DNA from: Gamsiella multidivaricata
Taxonomy: Eukaryota; Mortierellomycota; Mortierellomycetes; Mortierellales; Mortierellaceae
Length of the DNA stretch: 64,000 nt
NCBI RefSeq assembly: GCF_025024155.1
Contig: NW_026251772.1
Location: 159,873 to 223,872, forward strand
Direction of reading: 5' to 3'
The position numbers and the translations under genes are program-made. This document shows, one piece after another, positions 36,272-47,814 of the stretch. The notes beneath the pieces are model-generated. The model was given only the letters and a program-made list of their open reading frames with translations, made no database searches and was not told where the DNA came from. The number at the start of each line of letters is the position of its first letter. Position 1 is the stretch's first letter.

Positions 36272-36379
36272 CATATTAGAGACCATAACCGTACATAGTG
36301 CATCTTGTATTATTGTAAATGTATTTATCTTCTAGAACGGACAAGGAGCCATTTATTGTAGACATAATGACATTGGGTT

Positions 36380-39300
36380 TCAAGAGACGAGCTCTGCAAT
36401 CATCAAAAACTCCTGTGCCCGTTGTTCCATTTCCAGCTTAGAGGAAATAGGAGGATAACACTGACTGTCGTGAAGGAATAACGAGTTGGATTGAGATACA
36501 GAGGTTTGGCGAAGGATCTGATTGCGCACGACCGCCGCAACACTTTTGGGGATGGTGTTTGGTACTGACTTGAGCGCAGCCTTGGTCAGAGCCGTGAGGA
36601 TGAACCCTTGGATTAGCGGATCTGTCCATGAGAATATCAAAAGAGATAGAAAGATTTTGTGAATAAGTGACGATGCAGGCAATCCCGTGGCAGTCTCAAA
36701 GCGATTAACGACGTGCTGCCATCCGCTTACCTCGGTTGACAAGGAGACATCGGACAAGTGCTTCCACGATAGTCGACAATTTCCAATCATCGGCATCGTC
36801 CCCATATTCACCCAGCACCCAAAGTGCAAAGTACGCGAGCGTGGGCTGTGAGGTTTCTTTGTTTCGAGCGGTGAGGACACTCTCTCTGAGAGTTAGGATT
36901 TGCATCGTCTTGCGCACTGCCACCACTCGCAGATGTGTCGTATTAAACGCTGGGCTCCTTGCGCCTGAAAGAAGAGAAAAAAAAAGTACCCAGCTCGCGT
37001 TAATAAAGCGTCATTTCGCTAGCGGCATTTGGTGTGTCCAACATAGATATTAACAGACCTTGCTCAAAGACTCGCATGACCCCTTCGAGCTTCTGCATTG
37101 TCAAAACGTTCCCGCCGCGGTCCAAGAGGTCATATATCAACTCCAAGTACCACTCTTCCGATTTGCCAAATCTCTCGGATGCATCAAGGATTTGTCCCAA
37201 GATCTTCTCTCTCCGACTGGGTACATAGTCTTTCGAGGACACCAAGGACCTGTCATGTGCGCCGTCATCCCCCCTCTCTGTTTGATCCTGCTCCTGATAG
37301 AACGCATATACAAGCCGATCGATAATATTTTCAGAGTTGTCGATCGTCAACATCCTATACAAAAGGTCCAAGGCGCGTCGTTGAATGGTTGTATCCTTAC
37401 TCTCCAAAGCCTGCACGACGCCCGAGAGTAAGTCTTCGTTCCACCAGGTGTCCGACCAGGCACTAGGCTGAACCTGACAGAGCATAGAGACACCCAGGTA
37501 CTTGAGATTCTGATTTGAGGACGTCGCGAACTTTGGGATGATCAGGAGCGGGTTCCGGCTCACATCCTTGTATTGACAGAGTTCCAGGATGATGGCCTGA
37601 TGGAAGATATTGAGTGTGCGAATCACCTCGAACAGGATAGCTATGGCACCCAGAGACGAAGTTAGCTCATCTGACTCCAAGGAACAAAGATCTCTCCGCC
37701 TTTTTCTTTGCCACCGCTACACAAGAGGGTACATAAACAACGAGAAGGTACGGAGCGTGGTATAGCGTGGCACCTAGACAAACTTCTTTCCTCTGTTTGC
37801 GAGTCAAGCGCCGGCCAATGAGCTCATTGACTGAAGATGAAATAGAACGAAAAAAAAATGCCTCAAAAGCAAAATGCTTGCTGGACTCGAATTAGTCCCT
37901 TCCACGAAGTGAAGCAAAACAACAAAAAAAAAGGGCAACAGCAGTTGTAGCTGGTAAAATATCGACATTCATGCATCTCTGCAGAAGATTATGTGATCCA
38001 GGAACAAAAAAAGTTGTCCATCGGCAGACACAACAACATAGCATTTTTCCACACCACTTCTCTTTCGATCATGCATACAAACATGCGCAAAAATTGCTTG
38101 GCTGACTTACCAAAGGCAGCGTCTACGCCCTGTCTAGCCTTATGGAATGCTGCCATGACGACTGGCGTCATTGTCTTGCTTGCACTTAGAGAGCGGCCAC
38201 AAAATATCAACACAAAAAATAAAAAAAGTTAGTTTCAGAAGAGTGTTTGTGATACGACAGTCCAAACCAACTTTCAAGCGCGATCCACTCATCGCAGCTC
38301 AGTTCGAGTCTGAATAAGGTGGTGGCAATAAATGACATCTTCAAATGATCAGCAAGCATCGGCGTACCTGAGATCTTGGTGGCCGAGTCGGGCCATAATC
38401 TGAAGGCATCGGATCTGAATCCAGGGTGCTGCCGTACCATGATACGAGTACCCCTTGGGCAACTTACCGTCCACGACCTGCTGCAAGATCTTAATCAGCA
38501 CTGGGATCAAACCCTTCATCTCCTTGGCATGGCCCTACGTATTGCAGCACACAAAAGTTGTAAATTGCAAATGCCCGCGTTTCAGTGCTGTGCTCCAAAA
38601 AAAAAAAAAAAAAAAAAAAAGTGAATTACCTGCACAGCTACGGCAAAGAGGCCGAGTGCTGCAGACATGACGCTCGGCTCAGAGTCGTAGAGCAACATTT
38701 TAATCTGATCGAGATAAGGCGCGATCAGGTCCGGGTCTTGTGTATAAAAATTCCTGAGGGCAATCAGTGCCCTCTTCCGAACGGACTCGCTACATTCCGG
38801 GGAAAATAAAGAAAAAGAACATCCATGGCTCGCCATTAGGTTTTTGTTACCTCACTGCCAATGAACCTTTTTTTTCCTTCGCGACGTGTATCCACGTACT
38901 GTGCATGGGACAGGGCTGTGAGGACGTGGCCGACCATAGATGGGATCACATCTGGCAATGTCATGTTGCACAGCGTCACGAGCGCCACCACCACATGGTG
39001 AAAGTTGCTGCTTATCAGGTCCTTTTTATCGAAACAACATGGCAACCAAAGCAGAAAGGTTTCCCGAGGAGGAGCAGATGTCCTGCGTTAATTCAATCGC
39101 ATCTGTCACGGTTGAAGCTACATCACATTCGTGTAGCAAGTACAAAAAGAGCAAGTGTTTGTTGGGCGAAATGACAGTTGCCGCGGTCATGAAGTGAAAG
39201 GCTCGCAGTAACCGACCTTTTGCAGCGTATTCACAAGCATGATGTTGAGCTCGTTGCCTTCTTGTAAGAGCAGATAACAGGTCAAATAGCCTTTGGAACG

Positions 39301-39997
39301 GAGGAATGGAGTTCAACAAAGACATAGTGAGAGATTGATTCTGGCATGTCGCGTGGTAATTATGGCCTTGACACGCTGGTCACAGTACCGTATTGCACGT
39401 ACCAGCGCGTTTCTCCGCTACGGTTTGGCCGCTCTGTGCGAGCTTTAGCGCGTAGATTGCACCAAACTGCACGTCTTGGCCCATCATTTCTCCGTATATG
39501 AGCCGCAGCATATTCTCTTTCATTGCAGACTAGACAAAACAAAAAGAAACTTCAGGATCAAAAACAATGAATCCAACTGAAAAGCACTGAGTCATCCTGT
39601 CTAGACATGGTATCGTGGGACAGCCAATGCCCGGTCTCTGTCCACGGACTATATGGCTGCAGGAGCGAAGTAGTATGCACTAGCATGCAGGCGCTAGTGA
39701 CGCATTTGGGAACCTCGCCGCAGTGAACAGCACCGTTTTTGGGAGGCAGCGGTTTCTTTCCTACCGTTGACATGTTTGGATTGGAGATGTTTGTCCTCAG
39801 TACTGCCAAAGACTCGTCCGAAAAAGCCTTTGCGTCTTCTACCTAGAGCATGAATTAATATTGCGTAAGGTATTTGTAGCGATACGACGCGTCGTTTTCA
39901 ATCGACAGCTGCGTAGATATTGATACCGTACCACACGACTTGAGTCTGCGGACTGGCTGCGTGCGAGGCTTGAGAACAGCTTTCGAGAGAACTCCAT
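36380..39997 (-). CDS. AP4E1: AP-4 complex epsilon subunit, trunk domain only
   Basis: Eleven exons: 39997-39932, 39842-39765, 39529-39403, 39290-39217, 39021-38900, 38789-38630, 38534-38368, 38184-38111, 37640-37059, 36964-36731 and 36621-36380. All phases agree, giving 641 residues. AP-4 is a coat adaptor that sorts cargo, including Atg9, at the trans-Golgi. The HEAT-like adaptin trunk is clear: MKENMLRLIYGEMMGQDVQF, YALKLAQSGQTVAEKRAGYL, SVRKRALIALRNFYTQDPDL and LQQVVDGKLPKGYSYHGTAA with PWIQIRCLQIMARLG. This last block and the RLIYGEM start resemble AP-4 epsilon better than AP-1 gamma, AP-2 alpha or AP-3 delta. Animal epsilon is about 1100 residues; hinge and ear are absent here and the downstream strand is occupied by ATG15. 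Intron 6 has a 24-T run 8 bases after its donor. Confidence 0.85.
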
Positions 39998-40466
39998 GGT
40001 GAGAATTGCGAATGATTAGCAGAGCAGGTAGAAGGGTCCTGGGGCGGTATGAAGTAAAGGAGGGGACGAATGACGGGTTGGTGATGAGTTTGCGTCCGTG
40101 GTGTTATTGCTGAGTATGGCTGATGCAGTCTTTGACGGAGGGCGAATGCCGTTGAGGATGAGGAAGGGCTCTTTTATGTTGTTTACTCCTCCACTCATAA
40201 ATCTAGTGCCCAGACTTACCTTTGCTGCCAATGCAAGGTCTACGCATGCAGTGGGTAGCTTGCATATGTGGAAGTGGCTGAGGATGTCCTCCCCTACGAT
40301 TGTACGGCAGTATTCAGTCCAATTCATCTGGCAGAGCAAACCATTTTGAAGGAAAAGTCAATTCAGTTCAAGTCAATGAGCTAGCAGATGTCTTTAGTCT
40401 CCCTATTTGCACTTTTTCTCTTTTGCTCCCACTGAATCCCCCCGCCCCCGCCCTCCCCCGCTTCTC

Positions 40467-40556
<90 letters not shown>

Positions 40557-41191
40557 CCGTCTCACACACTCGCTCTCTCCCTTCCCCCACTCCCACTCCC
40601 TGCTGTATATTTCCCTCCTCATCTTGCAACGTAGACGCTGGGCAACAGAGTGCGTTGGTTGTTCAGTTGAGATTCCGTTCATCATCGCTCTCCCCTCCTT
40701 CACTCCTCTCTCTCCTCCTCTTTTTACTGCCATGGCCCATCCTCTTTAAAAGCAATACAGAATACCGAAAAGAAACCTGCCCACTCTCGCTCCCTCTTTC
40801 TTCCAGCTGGGGTTGTCTCATTTGTTTGCATTCGGACATCTCCATTCGCCCTCCAAATATTCTCTCCCCCCTCCGGCCACAATTCAGCTTACTTTATTCC
40901 TTATTTTTATTGTTGTTTTTCCCTCCATTTTTTTTTTATTTTCTTCTAACGCAATGCCAGTGGTCCTGTAACATACCATCCACAGCAAGCAGCTTGATTA
41001 CTCACCCATTCACTCGCCCACCCATTCACTCGCCATCTGGATCTGGATCCGGATCTTCTTGTCTGTGCTACTGAGATCCTGTGAATCCCACCAACCTTAC
41101 GTTCTCCCCTCTCCTTATCAGCCCCTCCCCCTCTCCTCTCTCCCGCAGTACCTATCCTCACAACCTCACATACCTCACATACCTCAACAAC
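39998..41191. promoter_or_regulatory. Divergent 1.2-kb promoter region AP4E1 / WNK
   Basis: The WNK side (40400-41190) is almost entirely polypyrimidine on the plus strand, with a long CT repeat and several T tracts, consistent with a strong pyrimidine-rich promoter and a long 5' leader. Open frames across it are repeat artefacts. No specific factor site recognised. Confidence 0.5.
40464..40552. repeat. (CT)n microsatellite upstream of WNK
   Basis: About 40 CT units with two short interruptions near the start, roughly 640 bp before the WNK ATG. Longest simple repeat in the window. Confidence 0.95.
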
Positions 41192-44100
41192 ATGGGCGCG
41201 TCAATACCAAGCGATCAGTCCAACGACGCCGACGAGGACACCCCTCTCGAAACCGACCCTACCGGCCGATTTCAACGACTCAACGACATCTTAGGAGAGG
41301 GCGCATACAAAAACGTCTACAGGGCCTTTGACCAGGAGGAGGGTGTAGAGGTTGCCTGGAACCAGCTCCGCATCGACCATCTCACCAAGAAGGAGGCCCA
41401 AAAGATCCTTTCTGAAATCGAAATCCTGGAATCCATCCGCAACGACCACATTATCAACTTTTACGCCTCCTGGTCCACCAAGGCCCCGAACGGCGGAGAG
41501 CGCGTGGTCTTTATCACCGAGCTTATGTCCTCGGGCACCCTGAAACAGTATCTCAAAAAGACCCTCAAGGGTTCGCTCAAACCCAAGGTCCTCAAGTCAT
41601 GGTGCCGTCAAATCCTCCAGGGCCTCGTCTATCTCCACACACACAACCCGCCCATCATTCACCGTGACCTTAAATGCGACAACATCTTCATCAACGGCAA
41701 CAACGGACAGCTCAAAATCGGCGACCTTGGTCTTGCAGTTGTGCGCCATCGGACCCATGTGTCCTCTGTCCTGGGTACACCCGAATTCATGGCCCCAGAA
41801 CTCTATGACGAGAAGTATGACGAGAAGGTCGATATCTACGCCTTCGGCATGTGTGTTCTTGAGATGGCAAGTATATCTTTGATTGCTGGTTTATTCTTAG
41901 CAGAATGACAAATGGGCCGCGCTGGGGTGGAAATAGTCGAACGGTCGGCCTTGGCTATGTCGTACAGACGCATTCTCCCCAACGTATGACGCACAAAGAC
42001 ATGAAGAAAAAGAACCCCGATGCTAAACTATCTTCTGCTGCGTCTCTTTTCTTCACTGCCTTTTTTTCCTTCGCTTCACTACTCTATATATCGTTCATGT
42101 CGGTGCTCTCGATGCTCCTCCATGCTATGCCATGTCTGCCTGACTGTGCTCTCGCCAATCTTTTTTCTATTTTCCGGTTTGCTCTGCTGTGCTCTGCATC
42201 TGTCTTTTTTTTTTTTTGCTTGTTACCTTATCCAACAGGTCACAAAGGAATATCCCTACTCCGAATGTACCAACCAGGCGCAAATCTATCGCAAGGTCAC
42301 AAAGGGTATCAAACCGCAGTCGCTCGATCATGTCCAGGACCCAGAGACCCGGGAATTCATCAACCGCTGCCTCGACCACGACGACCGCACGCGTCCCTCG
42401 GCCCAGGAGCTGCTCGACTCTGATTTTTTGAAGCCCTGTGCTATACTCCCGCCTCTCTGGAGCGCCTCCACAGGACTCTTTAACTACCCAAATCGATCTC
42501 TCGCCGAGGGCATGGAGATAATAGACAGTCCTGCCTCTGCGTCTGTTACCATCTCAAATCGGTCATCCCTCGCAGAACCCTACCAATCCTCAGCAACCTC
42601 GCCCTCTTCTTCGTACTCTTTACCAGCACCGTTGCCGTCAATAGTCTCCAGGACCCTTCCTTCGCCCAAGGTTACCGCTCAGCCCATCTCTATACCCGGA
42701 ACAGCGTTCACAACTACTACAACAGTTGATGCAGACAACAAGACCTACCATATCCGCTCCAATCTCTTGCCGCAAACGCCGACATCGGCCGATCAGAGCC
42801 TTTCTGCCCAGCCTCAGCAATCAGAACACCACGATCAGGAGTCAGATGCTGCACCGATCCAACAGGAACGCGAAGAAGCAGCAGTAGCGGAGCCTCATAC
42901 ATTGCATTCGCATGCCAACTCCAAGACCTGCTCGATCCAAGTAGTTCAGTACGATGAAGAGATTGGCGATCAGTTGAACCTCAAGATGATTTGCACATGT
43001 CCTGTGGCTGGCCCTCGGGATGTGACCCTGGCGGCTGGAACACACGAAATCAAATTCCCTTTCGACTTGAACGTAGACACAGTCGAAGAGGTGGTGGCGG
43101 AGATGATTCGCGAACAGATTTTGTCTGCCGATGACCGTGAGGAAGCAACGGCCAAGATCCAGGACCTGATCGGCAATATCGTCTATGAGAGAAAGGAGCG
43201 CGCGCGAGCGGCCAGGGAACGATCGCGGGTAGCAAAATTGCCGCCACCACAGTCCCATGGCGTTGATCATACCAATCGATCCATATCGACCGGTCATAAA
43301 AATGGCCATCATCGTCAGCTCAATATTCCTTCGGTCTACGACTTGGAGCAGTACGGCACGTCTCCCACGGAATCCCTTTACGATCATTACTCCTCGGTCG
43401 GTTCAAATGCTTCCATCGGTTGGACAGGCAGTAACTCGCCCGTGGAGTCGGACCAAGGCTATGGAACAGTCGCCCCACTGCCTCCTCAGCAGCCACCCGC
43501 CATCACAGAGGTGACATTCCCTCCTCTTAATCATGCGCAACTTTCTCGCAGCAAGTCAACCGAAGCAGTTGAGCAGATATCTGGAGTGCAATCAAACAAA
43601 CAACATCAAGTCAGCTATTCAGAGGTCGTGCAGCATCCGTCTGCACCTCAGCATCCACTGTCGCCCAATATGAACGGACGTGATAATATTCTTACTGCTT
43701 CACAGTCGCAGAACGCGCATGGCGTTGACCATAGACCGCCAGCACCGATGTCACCGGATGTCAGACCAGCACCCACTAATGGCACACTTGCAAAGCTCGA
43801 TGTAGCAACCGGTGAGAAGAAGAAGGATCCACTGACAGAGGATGTCGGCTATACTTCTCCGTATCGACACGGTGTATCCAGTTCATCGATTGGCTACCAT
43901 CGTCGATCTCCCTCCATGGATGCCTCCGTCCACATTGCATCGGCAGCTCCAGCATCGATACCGGTGCACATCAGTTCATTGGATCAAGCGGCGACATCTT
44001 CAAGCAGGTCGCAAACAGAAGTGGAGCACCATCGTTCGAGCTTTGCCTCGACGACGTCCATTGGTGTGAGCCCAGAGATCAGACCCACGCTGTCCCGCGA

Positions 44101-44725
44101 CTCAAGTACGCCCAGTATTTCTGCTTTGAAACTCAACGGCGCCATTTCACAACCAGGCGTGCTTATCAAACCCCCAAATTCGGACTCGGGACTCTCCAGT
44201 GATGCATCCCCCATGACTGAAAATGGCATTCAGCGCTTCGCACCTGTATCCCCCTCTATTCCTCCATACACGATTCAGCACGATCATCGAGTACCGCACT
44301 CGGCTAATGTCTATCAATATGACCCTCAAAACACTCATCAATACGCATCTGTTCCTCAACAAAAACCGCTCCACCATATCGCTGCGGAGCCGATGATGAC
44401 AAACGAGGTCAAGAAGGATATCGAATCATGGACAAGCAAGGTTCTTGTTCCAGAGCGGATGAACGGCGGAGCAGGCTACATGAATGGATCGAATTACTCC
44501 AGTTGCCCAGAAATGTCAGACGACGAAGATATCCTGGACGAGGACCTCAAGGTTCTCCGGGAGAGGCAGCGGCAGGAACTCGAATTGATGCGGCTTCAGC
44601 ATGTGCAGCAGTGGGAAAAGATGATGAAGCTCAAAGAGCAGAAGGGGCTGCAGGAGCGGGATCGGCGCAAGAGCGATGCCAATAACGTCGCCTTTTCTTC
44701 GATTCCACCGTCTGTTCAGCAGTAA
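41192..44725 (+). CDS. WNK: WNK-type (with-no-lysine) serine/threonine kinase
   Basis: Exons 41192-41866 and 42239-44725 (1053 residues). Kinase domain residues 27-260. The usual beta-3 catalytic Lys is Asn57 (VAWNQLRI), while Lys40 sits in the Gly loop (GEGAYKNVYRAF), the defining WNK swap. HRDLKCDN is at 157-164 and the activation motif is DLGLAVV at 178-184, with DLG for DFG, followed by SSVLGTPEFMAPE (Ser192 at the WNK1 Ser382 position). EYPYSECTNQAQIYRKVTKG is also WNK-specific. After the kinase, residues about 315-405 match an OSR1-C/CCT-like domain (NLKMICTCPVAGPRDVTLAA, FDLNVDTVEEVVAEMIREQI). The rest is disordered, ending in a coiled coil (LRERQRQELELMRLQHVQQW). Animal WNKs sense chloride and osmotic stress. 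The intron uses a GC donor. Start at 41192 is preferred; an upstream in-frame ATG at 41081 adds low-complexity sequence. Confidence 0.93.
41867..42238 (+). other. GC-AG intron (WNK intron 1)
   Basis: Donor ATG/GCAAGTAT, matching the GCAAGT consensus for GC introns, and acceptor CCAACAG. The join gives CVLEM-VTKEYPYSEC with phase 0, as in other WNKs. The GT four bases later would leave phase 1 and break the kinase domain. Confidence 0.85.
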
Positions 44726-46638
44726 TGTCATCATCTTGACTACATAATTTTGCATTTTATCTCTTTCCTTTTGCTGTAGCTGTATCAACACATTATTATT
44801 GTACCATAGATCTAGAGTCCGTTGCAATGAAGACCGCACCAGAACTCTAAATTAAAAAAAAAAAAGTTCTTTTGCTGAAGCAAGCCCTTTAGTTCCTTGA
44901 CTGGCGGCGGTTCTATATGTATAGACCTACCAACCATACCTAGATTGTACATGACAAAAAACGCTCCCCCAATACGAATGCTGAGGACTCCACTGAGTTC
45001 AGATGGCAGGGCTTTACAGCGCGTTTCCATCGTTTGTTTTGAAGGTTCTACATCACTACAAAGCTATGTCACTTCTTCACCATCACTCCTGGATCTCGAT
45101 CTCACTGCTGAATTAACTTTTTGCACATTGGAGCATGCCGTTGTCTTCTCAAGCATCGGTTTGCTTACACTACTCGCGAGCGTTTTTCTTAAAAACCACT
45201 TCCTCATCGAAGCCTTGGAAGCTGTGGAAGATGGCTTCGGCGACTATTAAAAAAAATTATACAAAATGGGTATTCAGAAATTTTACGTGCAACGACAGGT
45301 TTTGTTAACAATCAGACGATGGTTGGTGGGTTTATACATTGTCATATAGACAAAGGAACAGCTACTGTGGATGAAGATACTTATTCGCTTCAAGTGGCCA
45401 AGGCAATCTCCACATCAATAGGCGACGGATACTGAAAGAAAAAACGTCGTAGGTTAAATGATGTTCCTGTTGCCTCCTAGCCTTCCCACACGAAGGTGTA
45501 ACAGGCTCGAATCAAGAAATTGCAGGGCTTTCGCCTTACCGACAGCACGCACATTTGAACCAGCAAGCACAAACGGATTAAAGGGAGAAAGCTGACAAAA
45601 GAGGAGCGTCGAGCCATTCTACATCGCTAAGGTTGTTGCCAAGCAGGGAGAGAAAATGGCAAAGCTGCCTTGATAGCCGAACTTTTGGAACAATGTCAGA
45701 GATGTTGTTGAACAGAAATATTGAAACTACTAGTATTCAAGACAAGCGCCTCCCTTACTTGAGCCTTAGTCTTTAGCCAATAAGGCACCTTCACAACTAA
45801 GCACTCCCTTTAACTTTTGCAACACCACGCTTTCTTCGTTGGACCGGTTGGCAGTGGAAAGAGGATGGCTGTTTTGAGCGATCCATCCCTTTCTTCCGCA
45901 GGGTCTATTCTATAATAAAAGAATTGACGCGAGCTAGCCTCAATCATAGACGGAGATATATCAGGCTATCAATCACGCCCTGTCCCCGCATCTAAAAAGA
46001 TGCCTATAAAATCTGCGCAACAGAATGATCCAAGCCACATGCGGACTATATCTTGAAGGCAGGCCTGAGACAAAGTTTGTTTCCTCCTCTAAATCATTCT
46101 CATTTTTCGGTGTGTATGACTGATTGACCCACAGTGACCGACCATTTCCATCCAGCGCCTCCTCAAATCCATCCATCCATCCATTGCGATGTTGTTGGCA
46201 TTACTTGGATGTCAGGATGTACATTGGATCCAATTGCTCAGTATTCTGAAGACGAGGCCACGATCACCTCACGGAGTCATCGACATCTCGTTCATTCGAC
46301 GCTGTCAGCAAATCCAACTGTTTGCACGGCTCGACCCGCCATTATGTCAGCAACAGGGAGCGGTTATTCAGTGCTCCTTCATGCTAGGTGTCGCAAATGC
46401 ACCAGCGCTGGCGACCCTGAAGTCGTTTTATGATGCCACTTGCACACATCCGACTCGATTGTGATCAGCCCAACAGCTTTGGATCAAGCCCTGGGCGTTT
46501 CTTCACAGTCGAAAGCAACAATGGAGAGAAATACGGATGGCGACTAGATAACGGGACTCAGCCATACACACTCATGCTGAAAAAGACAATGTCTAATATT
46601 GGTGTCACTCTCTTGCTCTCTGCTGTCAACAGGACACA
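44726..46638. other. 1.9-kb region with unresolved minus-strand coding-like segments
   Basis: No gene can be closed. On the minus strand several pieces look like exons with splice sites: 46176-45973 (begins MDGFEEALDGNGRSLWVNQS); a strong CTTTCAG acceptor near 45432 followed by a short frame ending in DVEIALAT and a stop; an acceptor near 45249 followed by AEAIFHSFQGFDEEVVFKKN; and 45040-44812 with ALPSELSGVLSIRIGGAFFV. I could not join them with consistent phases. The plus strand of 44897-45250 is also open for 117 codons. It may be a real multi-exon gene, a decayed one, or chance. The RPL9 promoter and 5' leader must also be here. Confidence 0.3.
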
Positions 46639-47214
46639 ATGAAGGATATCTACAAGGAAGAGATTCTCGCCATCCCCGAGGGTGTCAAGGTCGATATCAA
46701 GGCCCGCATCGTCACTATCACCGGCCCCCGCGGTGCTCTTACCAAGAACTTCCGTCACGCCGATATGGACATTGTCAAGCTGGACACTGACCGTATCCGC
46801 CTCGTCGTCTGGCACGGCAAGCGCAAGCACGTTGCTTGCCTCCGTACCATCCGCTCCTTGATCAACAACATGATCATCGGTGTTACCAAGGGCTACGAGT
46901 ACAAGATGCGTTTCGTCTATGCCCATTTCCCCATCAACGTCATTATTGCCGATGATGAGAAGTCGGTCGAGATCCGCAACTTCTTAGGTCAGAAGATTGT
47001 CATGAAGGTTCCCATGTTGGAGGGCGTTACCATTTTCCACTCCAAGGACCAGAAGGATGAGATCACCTTGATTGGTAACGATCTTGCCAACGTTTCCCAG
47101 TCCGCTGCCAACATTCAGCAGGCCACCACTGTCAAGAACAAGGATATCCGTAAGTTCTTGGATGGTATCTACGTCTCTCAGAAGGGCCAGCTCAAGGGTG
47201 CCGACGACGAGTAA
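46639..47214 (+). CDS. RPL9: 60S ribosomal protein L9 (uL6)
   Basis: Single coding exon, 191 residues, identical in length to yeast Rpl9 (191). uL6 blocks: [80 protein letters not shown] and [19 protein letters not shown]. It binds near the factor-binding site and sarcin-ricin loop of the large subunit. An AG acceptor (CAACAG) lies 6 bases before the ATG, so an intron in the 5' leader is likely, as is common for fungal ribosomal protein genes. Codon use is strongly C-ending, unlike its neighbours, as expected for a highly expressed gene. Confidence 0.97.
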   Translation: MKDIYKEEILAIPEGVKVDIKARIVTITGPRGALTKNFRHADMDIVKLDTDRIRLVVWHGKRKHVACLRTIRSLINNMIIGVTKGYEYKMRFVYAHFPINVIIADDEKSVEIRNFLGQKIVMKVPMLEGVTIFHSKDQKDEITLIGNDLANVSQSAANIQQATTVKNKDIRKFLDGIYVSQKGQLKGADDE

Positions 47215-47814
47215 ACTACTCTTATCTGTATCCTTTATTAAAAACCTGGAGCCAAGGATCCAAAACAATCGTTTCCTTCGATAATAAATCGCACAGCCTA
47301 GCGACCCCCATTTGCTATGGCGCATTGCGACTGGTTGTGGCGAACTAAATGTCAACGGCAGGATTGGGCACACAAGTTTTGTGAGTTGCATTTAAACTAT
47401 CATGATCTCGGATTTTCTGCGATATGAAAGAAAAGAAGCTTTTGTCTTGAATGTAAACAGCTGGTGAAGTGCACGATGTGGAAGTTGAGCTGCAGATATA
47501 ATGAACCAGGCTCGCAATTGAACAGATAGAATAGTAGGATAACCAGCAAGCTGGACATTTGCACTCAGGAATGTACATTAAATAAATAAAATATCGCAGA
47601 CGTAAACAACCTGAATTGCAAGCCACTACACCTTTGAAGGTCTTGTTGTTCTTTTTTCTTTTTTTTTTCCTTCCTGCCCTTCACTTGGACACTCATTCGC
47701 TCGACCCTTGGTTACCCTCGTCACTGTTCCCGGCTGTGCAAGAGTCCGCCCTCATACCACTCAGGCAAACTCAACTTTTTAGTTACCACATTCATTACAG
47801 AGGCGAAAAATACT
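47215..47814. other. RPL9 3' flank and RPA43 5' flank
   Basis: Contains the RPL9 polyadenylation signal, then AT-rich DNA, then a pyrimidine-rich stretch (47640-47710). A CATTACAG acceptor ends 14 bases before the RPA43 ATG, suggesting a leader intron or a short upstream exon that I could not define. Confidence 0.5.
47283..47288 (+). terminator. Polyadenylation signal AATAAA, RPL9
   Basis: AATAAA 69 bases after the RPL9 stop. Confidence 0.6.

Noticed and set aside
40368..40749. Arg-Glu or Ser-Leu repeat frames near the CT tract
   Set aside because: Repeat artefacts in the WNK promoter or leader.
41081..41191. In-frame N-terminal extension of WNK from ATG 41081
   Set aside because: Translates the pyrimidine-rich leader into Pro/Ser/Leu low complexity; the later ATG at 41192 begins sequence with normal composition.
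45481..45540. tRNA-like CTCGAATC segment
   Set aside because: A partial B-box match only; no A box, no cloverleaf could be folded. Other GTTCGA-like matches in the window failed in the same way.
46100..46638. snoRNA in a possible RPL9 leader intron
   Set aside because: A TATGATGC looks like a C box, but the last base is wrong and no paired D box with a terminal stem was found.
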